Shown: positions 38,996 through 47,498 of the stretch, in pieces
How the letters are laid out: each line of letters opens with the position of its first letter
Position numbering within the stretch: position 1 is the stretch's first letter
Assembly (NCBI RefSeq): GCF_019285775.1
Contig: NZ_CP079105.1
Location: forward strand, 3,162,001-3,226,000
Direction of reading: 5' to 3'
DNA from: Skermania piniformis
GTDB taxonomy: Bacteria > Actinomycetota > Actinomycetes > Mycobacteriales > Mycobacteriaceae
Length of the DNA: 64,000 nucleotides
Made by a program: the position numbers and the translations under genes
The notes under the pieces: model-generated
What the model was told of the DNA's origin: nothing
Database searches by the model: none
Seen by the model: only the letters and a program-made list of their open reading frames with translations

Positions 38996-40783
38996 TCAGC
39001 GGGCCGGTCGCTTACCGGCCGCCACCTCGCCCAGGTAGGTCTCCAGGCTGTCCGGTGTTGCCTCGACATAGCCTTCGGTCGCGCCGGCGAGCACGTAGAG
39101 GGGGTCCGCGCCCACCTCCCGATAGCCCTGAGCGCGCAACTCGACCTTACGGTTCTTGAACGTCGCGGTCTGTTCCAGCTCGGCGACCACGCGCACGAAC
39201 AACGGCACGGCATACCCGGGCAACCTGCGGTACAGCAGTCCGGCGAGCCGGGTCGGGTCCAGCAGCATCGCCTCGCGCGTGAGCACAGCGGCCATACCGG
39301 CCCGACCATCGGTGTCCGGCACGGGCACGCCGTACACGGCCACCTGCTCGACCGCCGGATCCTCGGCGATCACTCCTTCCACTTCCGTGGTCGCGACGTT
39401 CTCGCCCTTCCACCGGTAGGTATCGCCGAGCCGATCGACGAACGCGATGTGCAGCATGCCCTGCCGCCGAACCAGATCGCCGGTGTTCAGCCAGGCATCA
39501 CCGTCGGTGAACCCGTCCCGGACCAGCTTCGCCTCGGTAGCCTCCGGATCGGTATAGCCGTCGAACGGCGTCCGCGGCGTGACCTTGGCCAGCAGCAGGC
39601 CCACCGCACCCCGGTCGACCCGGAGCAGCCGGCCGTCCGGACCCCGCCGCGGCCGGCCGGTGGCATCGTCGAACTCCACCACCGCGTGCGGGAGCGGAGA
39701 GATGCCCGCCGTCCGATCCAGCCCGATCGCATTGACGAACACGATGTTGCCTTCGCTGGCGCCGTAGAACTCGACCACCCGCGGGATGCCGAAACGGGTG
39801 CGGAACTGCTCCCAGATCTCCGGCCGCAGGCCGTTACCCACCACCAGACGGACGCGGTGGTCCCGGTCGTCGGGCCGCGGCGGCTGGTTCAGCAGGTACC
39901 GGCACAACTCGCCGATATAGACGAACGCTGTCGCATCCGCGGCGGCGATCTCCGACCAGAACCGGCGGACCGAGAACTGCCGGCCCAGCGCCAGCGATGC
40001 GCCGGAACCGATCACGGCCGACAGCGCGATGGTCAGTGCGTTGTTGTGATACAGCGGGAGACAGCAGTACAGCCGGTCGGTGCGACGCAGCCGGACGCCG
40101 AACCCGCCGATTCCGGTCATCGCCGCCGACCACCGGTAGTGCGTCATCACGCTCGCCTTCGGCAGCCCCGTCGTGCCGGAGGTGAAGACCAGAAACGCGC
40201 GTTCCCGGCCGGTCACCTCGGCACATACCGGCGGATCGGTCGTCTCGGCGTCCCGGGCCGCACGCAGCAGGTCGTCCGCCTTCAGCTCCTCCGGCAGCGG
40301 CACGTCGGCACCGACCGAATCCAGCACTTCCCGGCACTCCGCGCCGACCACCAGCAGCCGAGCGCCGAGCAGGTCGATGCTGTGCGATAGCACCGGGCCG
40401 CGCTGGTTGTGGTTCAGCATTCCGGCCGTTGCACCGAGCTTGCAGATGGCGAGCACCAGATAGACGGTCTCGGGCCGGTTCTTCATCAGCACGCCGACCA
40501 CGTCACCGCGGCGCACTCCGGCGTCGGTCAGCGCGTGCGCGTACCGGTTCACCGTGCGGTTCGCTTCGCGATAGCCGATCGTCCGGCCTTCGAAGATGAG
40601 GAACGGGCGATGCGGATGGCGACGAGCTGCGCGCTGGAACGCCAGGCCCACCGAATGGCGACTCTCCGGGCCGCGGATCAGCCCCAGCGTGTTGGCCGCC
40701 ATCGCGGGCAGCTCGGGAGCGATACCGGGGAGATTGCGGACGACGTCGGTAAGTCCGATCGTCGGCCGGGCGGCGGCCGTCAT
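38996..40783 (-). CDS. fadD6: Long-chain acyl-CoA synthetase FadD6
   Basis: Activates fatty acids to acyl-CoA via acyl-AMP. The 595-residue ANL-family enzyme has the P-loop VFTSGTTGLPKASVMTHYRW (about 212-231), EFYGASEGN, the hinge/adenylate motif NTGDLVRRQG and DRLGDTYRWKGENVATTEVE, and the C-terminal TFKNRKVELRAQGY lysine region. This arrangement is that of very-long-chain (FATP-like) synthetases such as M. tuberculosis FadD6. The start overlaps the LOG gene stop by ATGA; last gene of the run that begins at dapE. Confidence 0.93.
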   Translation of the reverse strand: MTAAARPTIGLTDVVRNLPGIAPELPAMAANTLGLIRGPESRHSVGLAFQRAARRHPHRPFLIFEGRTIGYREANRTVNRYAHALTDAGVRRGDVVGVLMKNRPETVYLVLAICKLGATAGMLNHNQRGPVLSHSIDLLGARLLVVGAECREVLDSVGADVPLPEELKADDLLRAARDAETTDPPVCAEVTGRERAFLVFTSGTTGLPKASVMTHYRWSAAMTGIGGFGVRLRRTDRLYCCLPLYHNNALTIALSAVIGSGASLALGRQFSVRRFWSEIAAADATAFVYIGELCRYLLNQPPRPDDRDHRVRLVVGNGLRPEIWEQFRTRFGIPRVVEFYGASEGNIVFVNAIGLDRTAGISPLPHAVVEFDDATGRPRRGPDGRLLRVDRGAVGLLLAKVTPRTPFDGYTDPEATEAKLVRDGFTDGDAWLNTGDLVRRQGMLHIAFVDRLGDTYRWKGENVATTEVEGVIAEDPAVEQVAVYGVPVPDTDGRAGMAAVLTREAMLLDPTRLAGLLYRRLPGYAVPLFVRVVAELEQTATFKNRKVELRAQGYREVGADPLYVLAGATEGYVEATPDSLETYLGEVAAGKRPAR

Positions 40784-41328
40784 GGCTGATGTCCTCCACA
40801 CAGGTCGAGCGCCGCGCCGGCGTCGGTGACGACGCTGAGCCGAGCCAACGCAGCCGGGCTGACGAATCGATCGTGCTGCAGGCCGGCCAGCCAGTCCAGC
40901 AGTTGTCGATAATGCCCACGCGGATCCAACAGCACCACCGGCTTGTCGTGCATGCCGAGATAGCCGCCCGTCCACACCTCGAACAGCTCCTCCAGGGTGC
41001 CGATCCCGCCGGGCAGGGTGACGAAGGCATCCGCCCGTTCGGCCATGATCCGCTTCCGCTCACTCATCGTGACGGTGACGATCAACTCGTCGGCATCGGT
41101 ATCGGCGACCTCCAGTTCGGCCAGTGCACCGGGGATGACGCCGACCGTGTGCGCGCCGGCCGCACGCGCCGACCGGGCCAACGCCCCCATCATCGAAATA
41201 CTGCCGCCGCCGGACACGAGTTGCCAGCCACGGCGGCCGATCTCGGTACCGAATGCGGCTGCCAGCGCGAGCGAATCCGGATCGGCGGTGCCGGACGCAC
41301 AGAAAACGCAGACCGAGATACCGGTCAC
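40780..41328 (-). CDS. LOG-family Rossmann protein (Rv1205-like, cytokinin-activating enzyme family)
   Basis: 182-residue TIGR00730/LOG protein, a nucleotide-5'-monophosphate phosphoribohydrolase family. VCVFCASGTADPD, LVSGGGSISMMGALA and the signature PGGIGTLEELFEVWT are present, with the expected MSERKRIM arginine helix. The M. tuberculosis Rv1205 homologue makes cytokinins. GTG 41328 overlaps the stop of the preceding LOG gene (GTGA). Confidence 0.9.
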   Translation of the reverse strand: MTGISVCVFCASGTADPDSLALAAAFGTEIGRRGWQLVSGGGSISMMGALARSARAAGAHTVGVIPGALAELEVADTDADELIVTVTMSERKRIMAERADAFVTLPGGIGTLEELFEVWTGGYLGMHDKPVVLLDPRGHYRQLLDWLAGLQHDRFVSPAALARLSVVTDAGAALDLCGGHQP

Positions 41329-42170
41329 CGACCGTCCTCGTCCGCAGTATCCGATTCCGGAGTGTCCGATCCCGCGGTGTCCGATCCGGCCGTTTCGACG
41401 CTTGGCGGGTTCCCTGCCGCCCGGCCCCGCTCCTCGCTGGCGCGCAGAATCACCTCGACCGCATCCTCGACGCTGTCGGTGACATGCAGCAGCTCCAGAT
41501 CGGCCGCGGCGATCTTGCCGGAAGCCAACAGGGTATCGCGGACCCACTCGACCAGCCCGCCCCAGAACGCGCTGCCGAACAGCACGATCGGGAAGCGGGT
41601 CACCTTTCTGGTCTGCACCAGGGTGAGCGCCTCGAACATCTCGTCCAGCGTGCCGAAACCGCCCGGCAGACAAATGAATGCGTGCGAGTACTTGACGAAC
41701 ATCGTCTTCCGGACGAAGAAATAGCGGAAGTTGATTCCCAGATCGACCCATTCGTTGAGCCCCTGCTCGTTCGGCAACTCGATACCGAGGCCGATCGAGT
41801 AGCCGCCCGCCTGGCTCGCCCCGCGATTGACCGCTTCCATCGCGCCGGGTCCGCCGCCGGTGATCACCGCGAACCCGGCCCGGGTCAACGCCGCACCCAA
41901 CTCGACGCCCACCCGATAGTCCGGCGTGTCGACCGGCGTACGCGCCGAACCGAACACCGTCACCGCCTGCGGCACATCCGCCAGGGTGCCGAAGCCCTCG
42001 ACGAACTCGCTCTGGATGCGCAGCACCCGCCACGGGTCGGAGTGCACCCAATCCGAGCGCCCCCGGCGATCCAACAGGCGCTGATCGGTCGTGGTCATAT
42101 CCTTCGACCGATCGCGCCGGAGCACGACCGGCCCGCGGTATCGCACCGTTGAACCCGGTTCGGTTGGCAT
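41325..42170 (-). CDS. Second LOG-family (TIGR00730) protein
   Basis: 281 residues. The central LOG domain has AVTVFGSART, ITGGGPGAMEAVNRGA and PGGFGTLDEMFEALT. The ~65-residue N-terminal extension (WVHSDPWRVLRIQSEFVEGF) is typical of a second actinobacterial LOG subgroup of unknown activity. The acidic Ser/Asp/Thr C-terminal tail comes from a 15-bp tandem repeat. ATG 42170 has a -10 hexamer 6 nt upstream that includes the dapE stop codon. Confidence 0.9.
   Translation of the reverse strand: MPTEPGSTVRYRGPVVLRRDRSKDMTTTDQRLLDRRGRSDWVHSDPWRVLRIQSEFVEGFGTLADVPQAVTVFGSARTPVDTPDYRVGVELGAALTRAGFAVITGGGPGAMEAVNRGASQAGGYSIGLGIELPNEQGLNEWVDLGINFRYFFVRKTMFVKYSHAFICLPGGFGTLDEMFEALTLVQTRKVTRFPIVLFGSAFWGGLVEWVRDTLLASGKIAAADLELLHVTDSVEDAVEVILRASEERGRAAGNPPSVETAGSDTAGSDTPESDTADEDGR
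41347..41391. repeat. In-frame tandem repeat, three 15-bp units, at the 3' end of a LOG gene
   Basis: Units at 41347, 41362 and 41377, consensus GTGTCCGATYCCGSN. They encode the repeated five-residue (A/P)(G/E)SDT-like tail of the LOG protein. Confidence 0.8.
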
Positions 42171-42176
42171 CGGATC

Positions 42177-42182
42177 AGGCTA
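42177..42182 (-). promoter_or_regulatory. -10 element of the LOG operon overlapping the dapE stop codon
   Basis: TAGCCT; its TAG is the dapE stop. It ends 6 nt before ATG 42170. Confidence 0.55.
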
Positions 42183-43274
42183 TCGGTTATCGACCGGGCG
42201 GCCGGTCAGGTAACGGCGAAGCACATCGGTCACCTGGTGGATCTGCGATACCGGCACGTGCTCGCCGCGCGTGTGCGCGAGGTTCGGGTCGCCCGGGCCG
42301 TAGTTGACCGCCGGGATACCGCGCGCGGCGAACCGGGACACGTCGGTCCAGCCGTACTTCGCCCGCGCGCCGCCCGCCGCCGCGACCAACTCCGCGGCCG
42401 CCGGCGCGGTGAGCCCGGGCCGCGCCCCCGGTGCGCCGTCGGTCACCGTGACATCCATTCCGAGTCCGTCGAACACGCTCTGCACATGCTCGACCGCGGC
42501 CGCCAGCGAGCGGTCGGGCGCGAACCGGAAGTTGACGTCCAGCTCGGCCGCGTCCGGTACCACGTTGCCGGCGACCCCGCCGGCCACCCGGACCGCCGAC
42601 ATGCCCTCCCGGTAGGTACAGCCGTCCACCTCGACCTCCCGGGCGGAGTAGTCGGCGAGCCGGCTCAGCACCGGCGCCAACGCGTGAATCGCGTTCTTTC
42701 CCAGCCACGAACGGGCCGAGTGCGACCGCACGCCGGTCGCGGTCAGCCGCACCCGGACGGTTCCCTGGCACCCTGCCTCGATGTAGCCATCGGACGGTTC
42801 GCCGAGGATCGCGACGTCGGCGGCGAGCCAGTCCGGCAGTTCCCGCTCGATCCGGCCGAGCCCGTTGAACTCGGCGGCGATCTCTTCGCAGTCGTAGAAG
42901 ATCAGGGTCAGGTCGTGCCGGGGCTCGGCAACGGTGGCAGCCAGGTGCAGAAACACCGCATCACCGGACTTCATGTCCACCGTGCCGCAGCCGTGCAGCA
43001 GCTCGCCGTGCGGGCCCTCGGTACGGCGGGACGGTACGTTGTCGGCGATCGGCACCGTATCCAGGTGACCCGCAAGCAGGACCCGCCGGTCCCGGCCCAG
43101 CCGGGTTCGCGCCAGCACCGCGTTCCCACTCCGGACGACCTCGAAGCCATCGGTCTGAGCGCGCAGCGCGGCCTCCACCAGATCGGCGAGCGGCGCCTCC
43201 GCGCGGGACACGCTCGGGATGTCCACCAGCGCGGCGGTCAGGTCGGCCGGGTCGCCGGTCAGGTCGAGGGGCAC
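42180..43274 (-). CDS. dapE: Succinyl-diaminopimelate desuccinylase
   Basis: Removes succinate from N-succinyl-LL-2,6-diaminopimelate in lysine and peptidoglycan synthesis. The 364-residue M20 metallopeptidase-fold enzyme has [10 protein letters not shown] (first zinc His), [14 protein letters not shown] (bridging Asp), [15 protein letters not shown] (catalytic Glu), LGEPSDG and the distal His near [14 protein letters not shown] 43274 lies 6 nt after a TAGATT hexamer. In M. tuberculosis dapE adjoins dapD; here dapD is 5.8 kb away. Confidence 0.95.
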   Translation of the reverse strand: MPLDLTGDPADLTAALVDIPSVSRAEAPLADLVEAALRAQTDGFEVVRSGNAVLARTRLGRDRRVLLAGHLDTVPIADNVPSRRTEGPHGELLHGCGTVDMKSGDAVFLHLAATVAEPRHDLTLIFYDCEEIAAEFNGLGRIERELPDWLAADVAILGEPSDGYIEAGCQGTVRVRLTATGVRSHSARSWLGKNAIHALAPVLSRLADYSAREVEVDGCTYREGMSAVRVAGGVAGNVVPDAAELDVNFRFAPDRSLAAAVEHVQSVFDGLGMDVTVTDGAPGARPGLTAPAAAELVAAAGGARAKYGWTDVSRFAARGIPAVNYGPGDPNLAHTRGEHVPVSQIHQVTDVLRRYLTGRPVDNR

Positions 43275-43280
43275 CGGATC

Positions 43281-43286
43281 AATCTA
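43281..43286 (-). promoter_or_regulatory. -10 element of dapE overlapping the rocD stop codon
   Basis: TAGATT; its TAG is the rocD stop. It ends 6 nt before GTG 43274. Confidence 0.55.
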
Positions 43287-44531
43287 CGGCTCGTCGACCG
43301 CCACTCGTGCACCCGCGCGGGCGTCGGCTATCGCACCGGCGAACTGTTCTATCGCCCAATCGATCTCGTCGGCCGAGATGATCAGCGGCGGAGCGAACCG
43401 CAGGGTGGCGCCGTGAGTGTCCTTGACCAGCACACCGCGCTGTGCCAGCAACCCGCTCAGCTGTTCGGCGGTTCCCAGCGCCGGGTCGACGTCCACCCCG
43501 GCCCACAGCCCCTTGCCACGCACCGCGACGACGCCTACGCCGGCGAGCGCACGCAGCCGCGCGTGCAGGTGCGCGCCCAGCTCCCGCGACCGGGCCTGGA
43601 ACTCGCCACGCTCCAGCATCGCGACCACAGCCGAGCCGATCGATGTCGCCAGCGGGTTGCCACCGAAGGTGGAGCCGTGCTCACCGGGGTTCAGGACCCC
43701 GAGCACATCGGCATCGGCGACGACTGCGGACAGCGGCACGATCCCGCCCCCGAGCGCCTTACCCAGGAGATAGATGTCGGGCACCACACCCCAGTGCGCA
43801 CAGGCGAACGTCTCGCCGGTCCGGGCCAGCCCGGACTGGATCTCGTCGGCGATCAGCAATACGTTGCGCCGGGTGCAGATCGCCCGCACCCGGGGCAGGT
43901 AATCGTCGGGCGGCACGATAACCCCGGCCTCGCCCTGGATCGGTTCCAACAGCACCGCCACGGTGTGCTCGTCCACCGCCGCGGCGAGCGCGTCCGCATC
44001 CCCGAACGGAACGGACCGGAAGCCGGGGGTGAACGGGCCGAACCCGCGACGCGCGGTACGGTCCGAGGAGAAGCTGACGATGCTGATCGTGCGGCCGTGG
44101 AAGTTGTTCTCCGCGACCACGATATTCGCCGATCCGGCGGGCACGCCCTTCACCTCGGTGCCCCACTTGCGTGCCACCTTCAGCCCGCTCTCGACCGCTT
44201 CGGCGCCGGTGTTCATCGGCAGCACCAGCTGTTTGCCGCACAACCGGGCGAGCGCAGCAGCGAACGGTCCGAGCGGAGCCGCCCGAAACGCCCGGCTGAC
44301 CAGCGTGGCGGTATCCAGGGCGGCGTGCGCGACGGCGGTGAGCTCGGGATTGCGATGGCCGAAGTTCACCGCCGAGTACGCGGCCAGGCAATCCAGGTAC
44401 CGGCGGCCGTCCAGGTCGGTGATCCACGCCCCCTCGGCCGCGGCGGCAACCACTGGTAGCGGCGCGTAATTGTGTGCGACGAAACGATCCTCGGTGGCGA
44501 TCGCCGCGGTCGTCGCGGCCGACCCGATCAC
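43284..44531 (-). CDS. rocD: Ornithine aminotransferase
   Basis: PLP enzyme that converts ornithine and 2-oxoglutarate to glutamate semialdehyde/P5C and glutamate. The 415-residue class III aminotransferase has PMNTGAEAVESGLKVARKWG, ENNFHGRT, the PLP Asp in LLIADEIQSGLARTG and the PLP Lys in LLGKALGGG. It is intact, whereas M. tuberculosis carries this gene as two pieces (rocD1/rocD2). GTG 44531 overlaps the stop of the dihydrolase-like gene. Confidence 0.94.
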   Translation of the reverse strand: MIGSAATTAAIATEDRFVAHNYAPLPVVAAAAEGAWITDLDGRRYLDCLAAYSAVNFGHRNPELTAVAHAALDTATLVSRAFRAAPLGPFAAALARLCGKQLVLPMNTGAEAVESGLKVARKWGTEVKGVPAGSANIVVAENNFHGRTISIVSFSSDRTARRGFGPFTPGFRSVPFGDADALAAAVDEHTVAVLLEPIQGEAGVIVPPDDYLPRVRAICTRRNVLLIADEIQSGLARTGETFACAHWGVVPDIYLLGKALGGGIVPLSAVVADADVLGVLNPGEHGSTFGGNPLATSIGSAVVAMLERGEFQARSRELGAHLHARLRALAGVGVVAVRGKGLWAGVDVDPALGTAEQLSGLLAQRGVLVKDTHGATLRFAPPLIISADEIDWAIEQFAGAIADARAGARVAVDEP

Positions 44532-45385
44532 GAGTACACCTCCAGCGTGCAACACTTCACCGCGCCACCGCCCTTGCGCAGTTCGGACAGGTCGACCCCG
44601 ATCGGCCGGAATCCGGCAGCGGCCAACTGCTCGGCGAATCCGGTTGCGGCAGTGGGATAGACCACATTGGCGCCGTCGGATACGACGTTCAGACCGAGCT
44701 CGAACGCATCCGCGCCGGCGACGATGATCGCATCCGGGAAGAGCGCTTCGAGCGTGCGACGGGACGATTCGGCGAAGGCCGGCGGGTAGTAGGCGATCGT
44801 GGTGTCGTCGAGCACAGCCAGCGCGGTATCGAGATGGTAGAAGCGCGGATCCACCAGTTCCAGGCTGACCAGGGCCCGCCCGGTCAGCGCCGCGATCTCC
44901 GGATGTGCGCGGATATCGGTGCGAAATCCATAGCCGGCCAGCAGTTTCGAACCGACCAGCAACAGATCGCCCTGCCCCTCGTACACGTGCCGGGTGCGCC
45001 GGGGCGCGTAGCCCTGGCCGGTCATCCAGTCGGCGTAGGCCACCGACTCGCCGGCTCGTTCGGGATGCCGGAACCGTGCGACGACCGCGACCCCGTCGAC
45101 CACGATTCCGCCGTTGGCGGCGTACACCATGTCGGGCAGGCCGACAACGGGGGCGACTGTCGCCACCGTGTGCCCGAGCCGCAGGTAGACCTCGCGGAGG
45201 CGGCGCCACTGGGCCACGGCCACGTCGGTGTCGACCGGGACGGCGGTGTCCATCCAGGGGTTGATCGCGTATTCGACCGCGAAGTACGTGGGCGGGGTCA
45301 TTGCGTAGCGTCGGCGCCGGGCGGTGCGTTCGGGGTGGCGCTGCCCGCGAGCACCGACCATCCCGGCGACATCGGAAATGGTCAT
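44528..45385 (-). CDS. Arginine dihydrolase / dimethylargininase-like amidinohydrolase (Rv2323c-like)
   Basis: 285-residue member of the guanidino-group-modifying superfamily. Catalytic His in DPRFYHLDTAL, nucleophile Cys in GGGAVKCCTLEV, acid region YEGQGDLLLVG. Usually annotated as dimethylarginine dimethylaminohydrolase. However, Asn42 (INPWMD) and Asn91 (PDMVYAANGG) sit where, as I recall, arginine dihydrolases of the ArgZ/AgrE type have their diagnostic Asn pair. Those make ornithine directly from arginine, which fits the coupled ornithine aminotransferase. ATG 45385 is chosen; the homologue Rv2323c also has an N-terminal extension. Confidence 0.82.
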   Translation of the reverse strand: MTISDVAGMVGARGQRHPERTARRRRYAMTPPTYFAVEYAINPWMDTAVPVDTDVAVAQWRRLREVYLRLGHTVATVAPVVGLPDMVYAANGGIVVDGVAVVARFRHPERAGESVAYADWMTGQGYAPRRTRHVYEGQGDLLLVGSKLLAGYGFRTDIRAHPEIAALTGRALVSLELVDPRFYHLDTALAVLDDTTIAYYPPAFAESSRRTLEALFPDAIIVAGADAFELGLNVVSDGANVVYPTAATGFAEQLAAAGFRPIGVDLSELRKGGGAVKCCTLEVYS

Positions 45386-45391
45386 GCCTCC

Positions 45392-45397
45392 ACGGTA
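45392..45397 (-). promoter_or_regulatory. -10 element of the dihydrolase-rocD unit (leaderless arrangement)
   Basis: TACCGT ends 6 nt before ATG 45385. The gap GGAGGC could also act as a Shine-Dalgarno sequence if transcription starts further upstream. Confidence 0.45.
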
Positions 45398-45410
45398 GAA
45401 GCCGCGAATT

Positions 45411-45487
45411 TTGCAATCAATCACCAGATATTGCGTGTGACTATACGATCTATTGCAGATTTGTCGTGCAGGTATCGATCTGTTGCA
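45411..45487. promoter_or_regulatory. Phased TTGC half-sites (candidate AsnC/Lrp operator)
   Basis: TTGCA/TTGCG at 45411, 45431, 45453 and 45483, spaced 20, 22 and 30 bp. Two of them belong to an 11/12 direct repeat CGATCTRTTGCA (45446-45457, 45476-45487). The region is AT-rich compared with its surroundings. Confidence 0.55.
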
Positions 45488-45506
45488 CACGGAAGGGCGG
45501 CGCCCG

Positions 45507-45953
45507 GTGGACCGACTCGACCACACCGACGAATCCATCCTCGCGGAGTTGGCCGAGCATGCGCGGGCCACGTTCGCCGAGATCGGCGAGCGGGTGAGCC
45601 TGTCCGCGCCCGCGGTCAAACGCCGGGTGGACCGGATGCTCGCCGACGGGGTGATCCGCCGGTTCACCACCGTGGTCGACCGCGCCGCGCTGGGCTGGAC
45701 CACCGAGGCCTACGTGCAGGTCTACTGCCACGGCCGGATCGCGCCGGACGAGTTGCGTCGGGCCTGGATCGACATTCCCGAGGTGGTCGGTGCGGCCACC
45801 GTGACCGGCACCGCGGACGCCATCCTGCACGTGCTGGCCCGCGATATGGCGCACCTGGAAACGGCGCTGGAGCGGATTCGGGCCAGTGCCGACATCGAGC
45901 GCAGCGAGAGCATCGTGGTGCTGTCGAACCTGATCGATCGCCGCACGGGTTGA
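45507..45953 (+). CDS. AsnC/Lrp family regulator (Rv2324-like)
   Basis: 148 residues: N-terminal winged helix-turn-helix (ILAELAEHARATFAEIGERV, then SLSAPAVKRRVDRM) and a C-terminal RAM ligand-binding domain (AYVQVYCHGR ... TGTADAILHVLARD). GTG 45507 gives the family length; the frame remains open upstream into the operator region. Divergent from the dihydrolase-rocD unit, the same layout as M. tuberculosis Rv2324/Rv2323c, so it most likely controls arginine catabolism with an amino acid effector. Confidence 0.92.
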   Translation: MDRLDHTDESILAELAEHARATFAEIGERVSLSAPAVKRRVDRMLADGVIRRFTTVVDRAALGWTTEAYVQVYCHGRIAPDELRRAWIDIPEVVGAATVTGTADAILHVLARDMAHLETALERIRASADIERSESIVVLSNLIDRRTG

Positions 45954-45993
45954 CCGGCTCGTCCGGCCTCGCCGCGTTACCGCAGACGCCGGA

Positions 45994-46560
45994 TCAGGCC
46001 GTCCCCGCTGCCTCGTCGCCGCGCCGGGCGTGGGCCAGGTCGTCGCGAGCGCGGGCGACGCGCGAGCGGATCGTGCCGACGCGGCATCCGGCGATCTCGG
46101 CGGCTTCCGCGTAACTCAATCCGAGGATCTGGGTGAGGATCAGCGCTTCGCGCCGTTCGATCGGGAGGCCGTCGAGCAGCACTTCCAGTTCGACGAGACC
46201 ATCATGGCGGTTCGCCGGTCGGGTGACCCGATCGGCGGCGGCGACCCAATCCTCGTGCCCGGCGGATTGTGGTCGCGCAAGGGTTGCGCGGAGGTCATCG
46301 ATCGCGACTCGCCGGGCAATCGACAGCAGCCAGGTACGCGCGCTGGAACGACCGGCGAAACTCGGCAGTGCCTGCATCGCGCGAAGGAACGTTTCCTGGG
46401 TGAGGTCGTCCGCGCGTTGACCGTCGCACTGATGGGCGAGGAAGCGCCACACGTCACGTTGGGTGGCGCGGACGAAATCTTCGAGCGCATGCCGGTCGCC
46501 GCGGCCGGCGGCAAGCGCGAGCGCGGTGGTCACGACATCGGCTCGGTCCGGGGCGAACAC
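45994..46560 (-). CDS. sigC: ECF RNA polymerase sigma factor SigC
   Basis: 188-residue sigma factor with region 2 (ALEDFVRATQRDVWRFLAHQ, DDLTQETFLRAM, SSARTWLLSIARRV) and region 4 (LILTQILGLSYAEAAEIAGC, then RVGTIRSRVARAR), closest to SigC of mycobacteria. In M. tuberculosis SigC has been linked to copper acquisition. GTG 46560 has TACGCT 6 nt upstream. It is divergent from a zinc-finger membrane protein that is its likely anti-sigma factor. Confidence 0.9.
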   Translation of the reverse strand: MFAPDRADVVTTALALAAGRGDRHALEDFVRATQRDVWRFLAHQCDGQRADDLTQETFLRAMQALPSFAGRSSARTWLLSIARRVAIDDLRATLARPQSAGHEDWVAAADRVTRPANRHDGLVELEVLLDGLPIERREALILTQILGLSYAEAAEIAGCRVGTIRSRVARARDDLAHARRGDEAAGTA

Positions 46561-46566
46561 GGGTGC

Positions 46567-46572
46567 AGCGTA
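46567..46572 (-). promoter_or_regulatory. -10 element of sigC (leaderless arrangement)
   Basis: TACGCT on the minus strand ends 6 nt before GTG 46560. A perfect palindrome lies one base upstream. Confidence 0.45.
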
Positions 46573-46573
46573 A

Positions 46574-46589
46574 CCGACGAATTCGTCGG
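46574..46589. promoter_or_regulatory. 16-bp perfect palindrome in the sigC / anti-sigma gap
   Basis: CCGACGAATTCGTCGG, centred in the 63-bp divergent region, placed in the spacer of the sigC promoter. Candidate operator for a dimeric regulator. Confidence 0.5.
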
Positions 46590-46623
46590 GAACTTTCGCG
46601 TCGCCGCGGCCGACTACCTGGTC

Positions 46624-47397
46624 GTGGAGTGCGAATCATGCCGGGATGCGTTGTCGGCACGGTTGGACGGCGAGGCCGAAGGCCACGATCCCGGCGACGT
46701 CGATGCGCACCTGAACGTCTGTTCGGACTGCGGCGACTGGCTGGCGACCGTGACCACGGTGACGCGGGAGTTGCGGGTGCGCCCCTTGGCCGAGGTGCCC
46801 GACCTGGTCGACGCCATCCTCGCGGCGGCACCACCCGCGCACCGTCCCAGGTTGCGCCTTCGCGGACACGGCGCCCGGTGGGTGTTGGCCGGGATCGGGT
46901 GTGTGCAGTCGGTCCTCGGTGCGGCGCAGATGCTCGGTGTCCAGCTCGGGTCATCGATGCCGGGCGCCGGACACCACATGACCGACGGCACCGGCGCCGA
47001 CATGGCCGGGCATCTGTTCAACGAGAGCGCTGCCTGGAATTTCGCCTTGGGTCTGGCCTTGCTGTGGGCCGCGCTGCGGCCGCGTGCGATCGCGGGTCTG
47101 CTGCCGACGGTCGCGGTGTTCGTGGCCGGGCTGGCGGTGTTCGTTGTCACCGATCTGGCGAAGGGTGCGGTTACGCCGGAACGAGCGCTCTCCCATCTGG
47201 TGGTGGTCGCCGCCCTCGGCGCCTTGTTGTGGGTTCGGCGCGAGTCGAGCCGCAACGACGCTCCGACCCCCGGCCACATGCGCGCCGACGTCGCGCGCCG
47301 GCCCGAGGATGCCGGGTCGGGCACCGACCATCCCGTCGCGCGGACGTCGGGTAGCCGCGGCCGTCATCTTCGTCCGGCGGGACGCCGCGCCGCCTGA
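46624..47397 (+). CDS. Zinc-finger (zf-HC2) membrane protein, probable SigC anti-sigma factor
   Basis: 257 residues. N-terminal zf-HC2 anti-sigma motif with CESC (3-6) and HLNVCSDC (about 28-35), then about four membrane helices (starting near 88, 132, 150 and 185) and a polar tail. Between the first two helices lies GHHMTDGTGADMAGH, a His/Met/Asp-rich loop that could bind copper. GTG 46624 is taken because the zinc motif starts at residue 3; no clear ribosome site is seen. Divergent from sigC and upstream of a PepSY gene. Confidence 0.75.
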   Translation: MECESCRDALSARLDGEAEGHDPGDVDAHLNVCSDCGDWLATVTTVTRELRVRPLAEVPDLVDAILAAAPPAHRPRLRLRGHGARWVLAGIGCVQSVLGAAQMLGVQLGSSMPGAGHHMTDGTGADMAGHLFNESAAWNFALGLALLWAALRPRAIAGLLPTVAVFVAGLAVFVVTDLAKGAVTPERALSHLVVVAALGALLWVRRESSRNDAPTPGHMRADVARRPEDAGSGTDHPVARTSGSRGRHLRPAGRRAA

Positions 47398-47498
47398 CCG
47401 CCGGCTATCCGAAGACACCCGCGCTCGATTCACCTTCGATCCCAGACGGATCGCCCCCTCTGCCGAATCAACCCCGCACGACCTACCCGGGAGTACCC

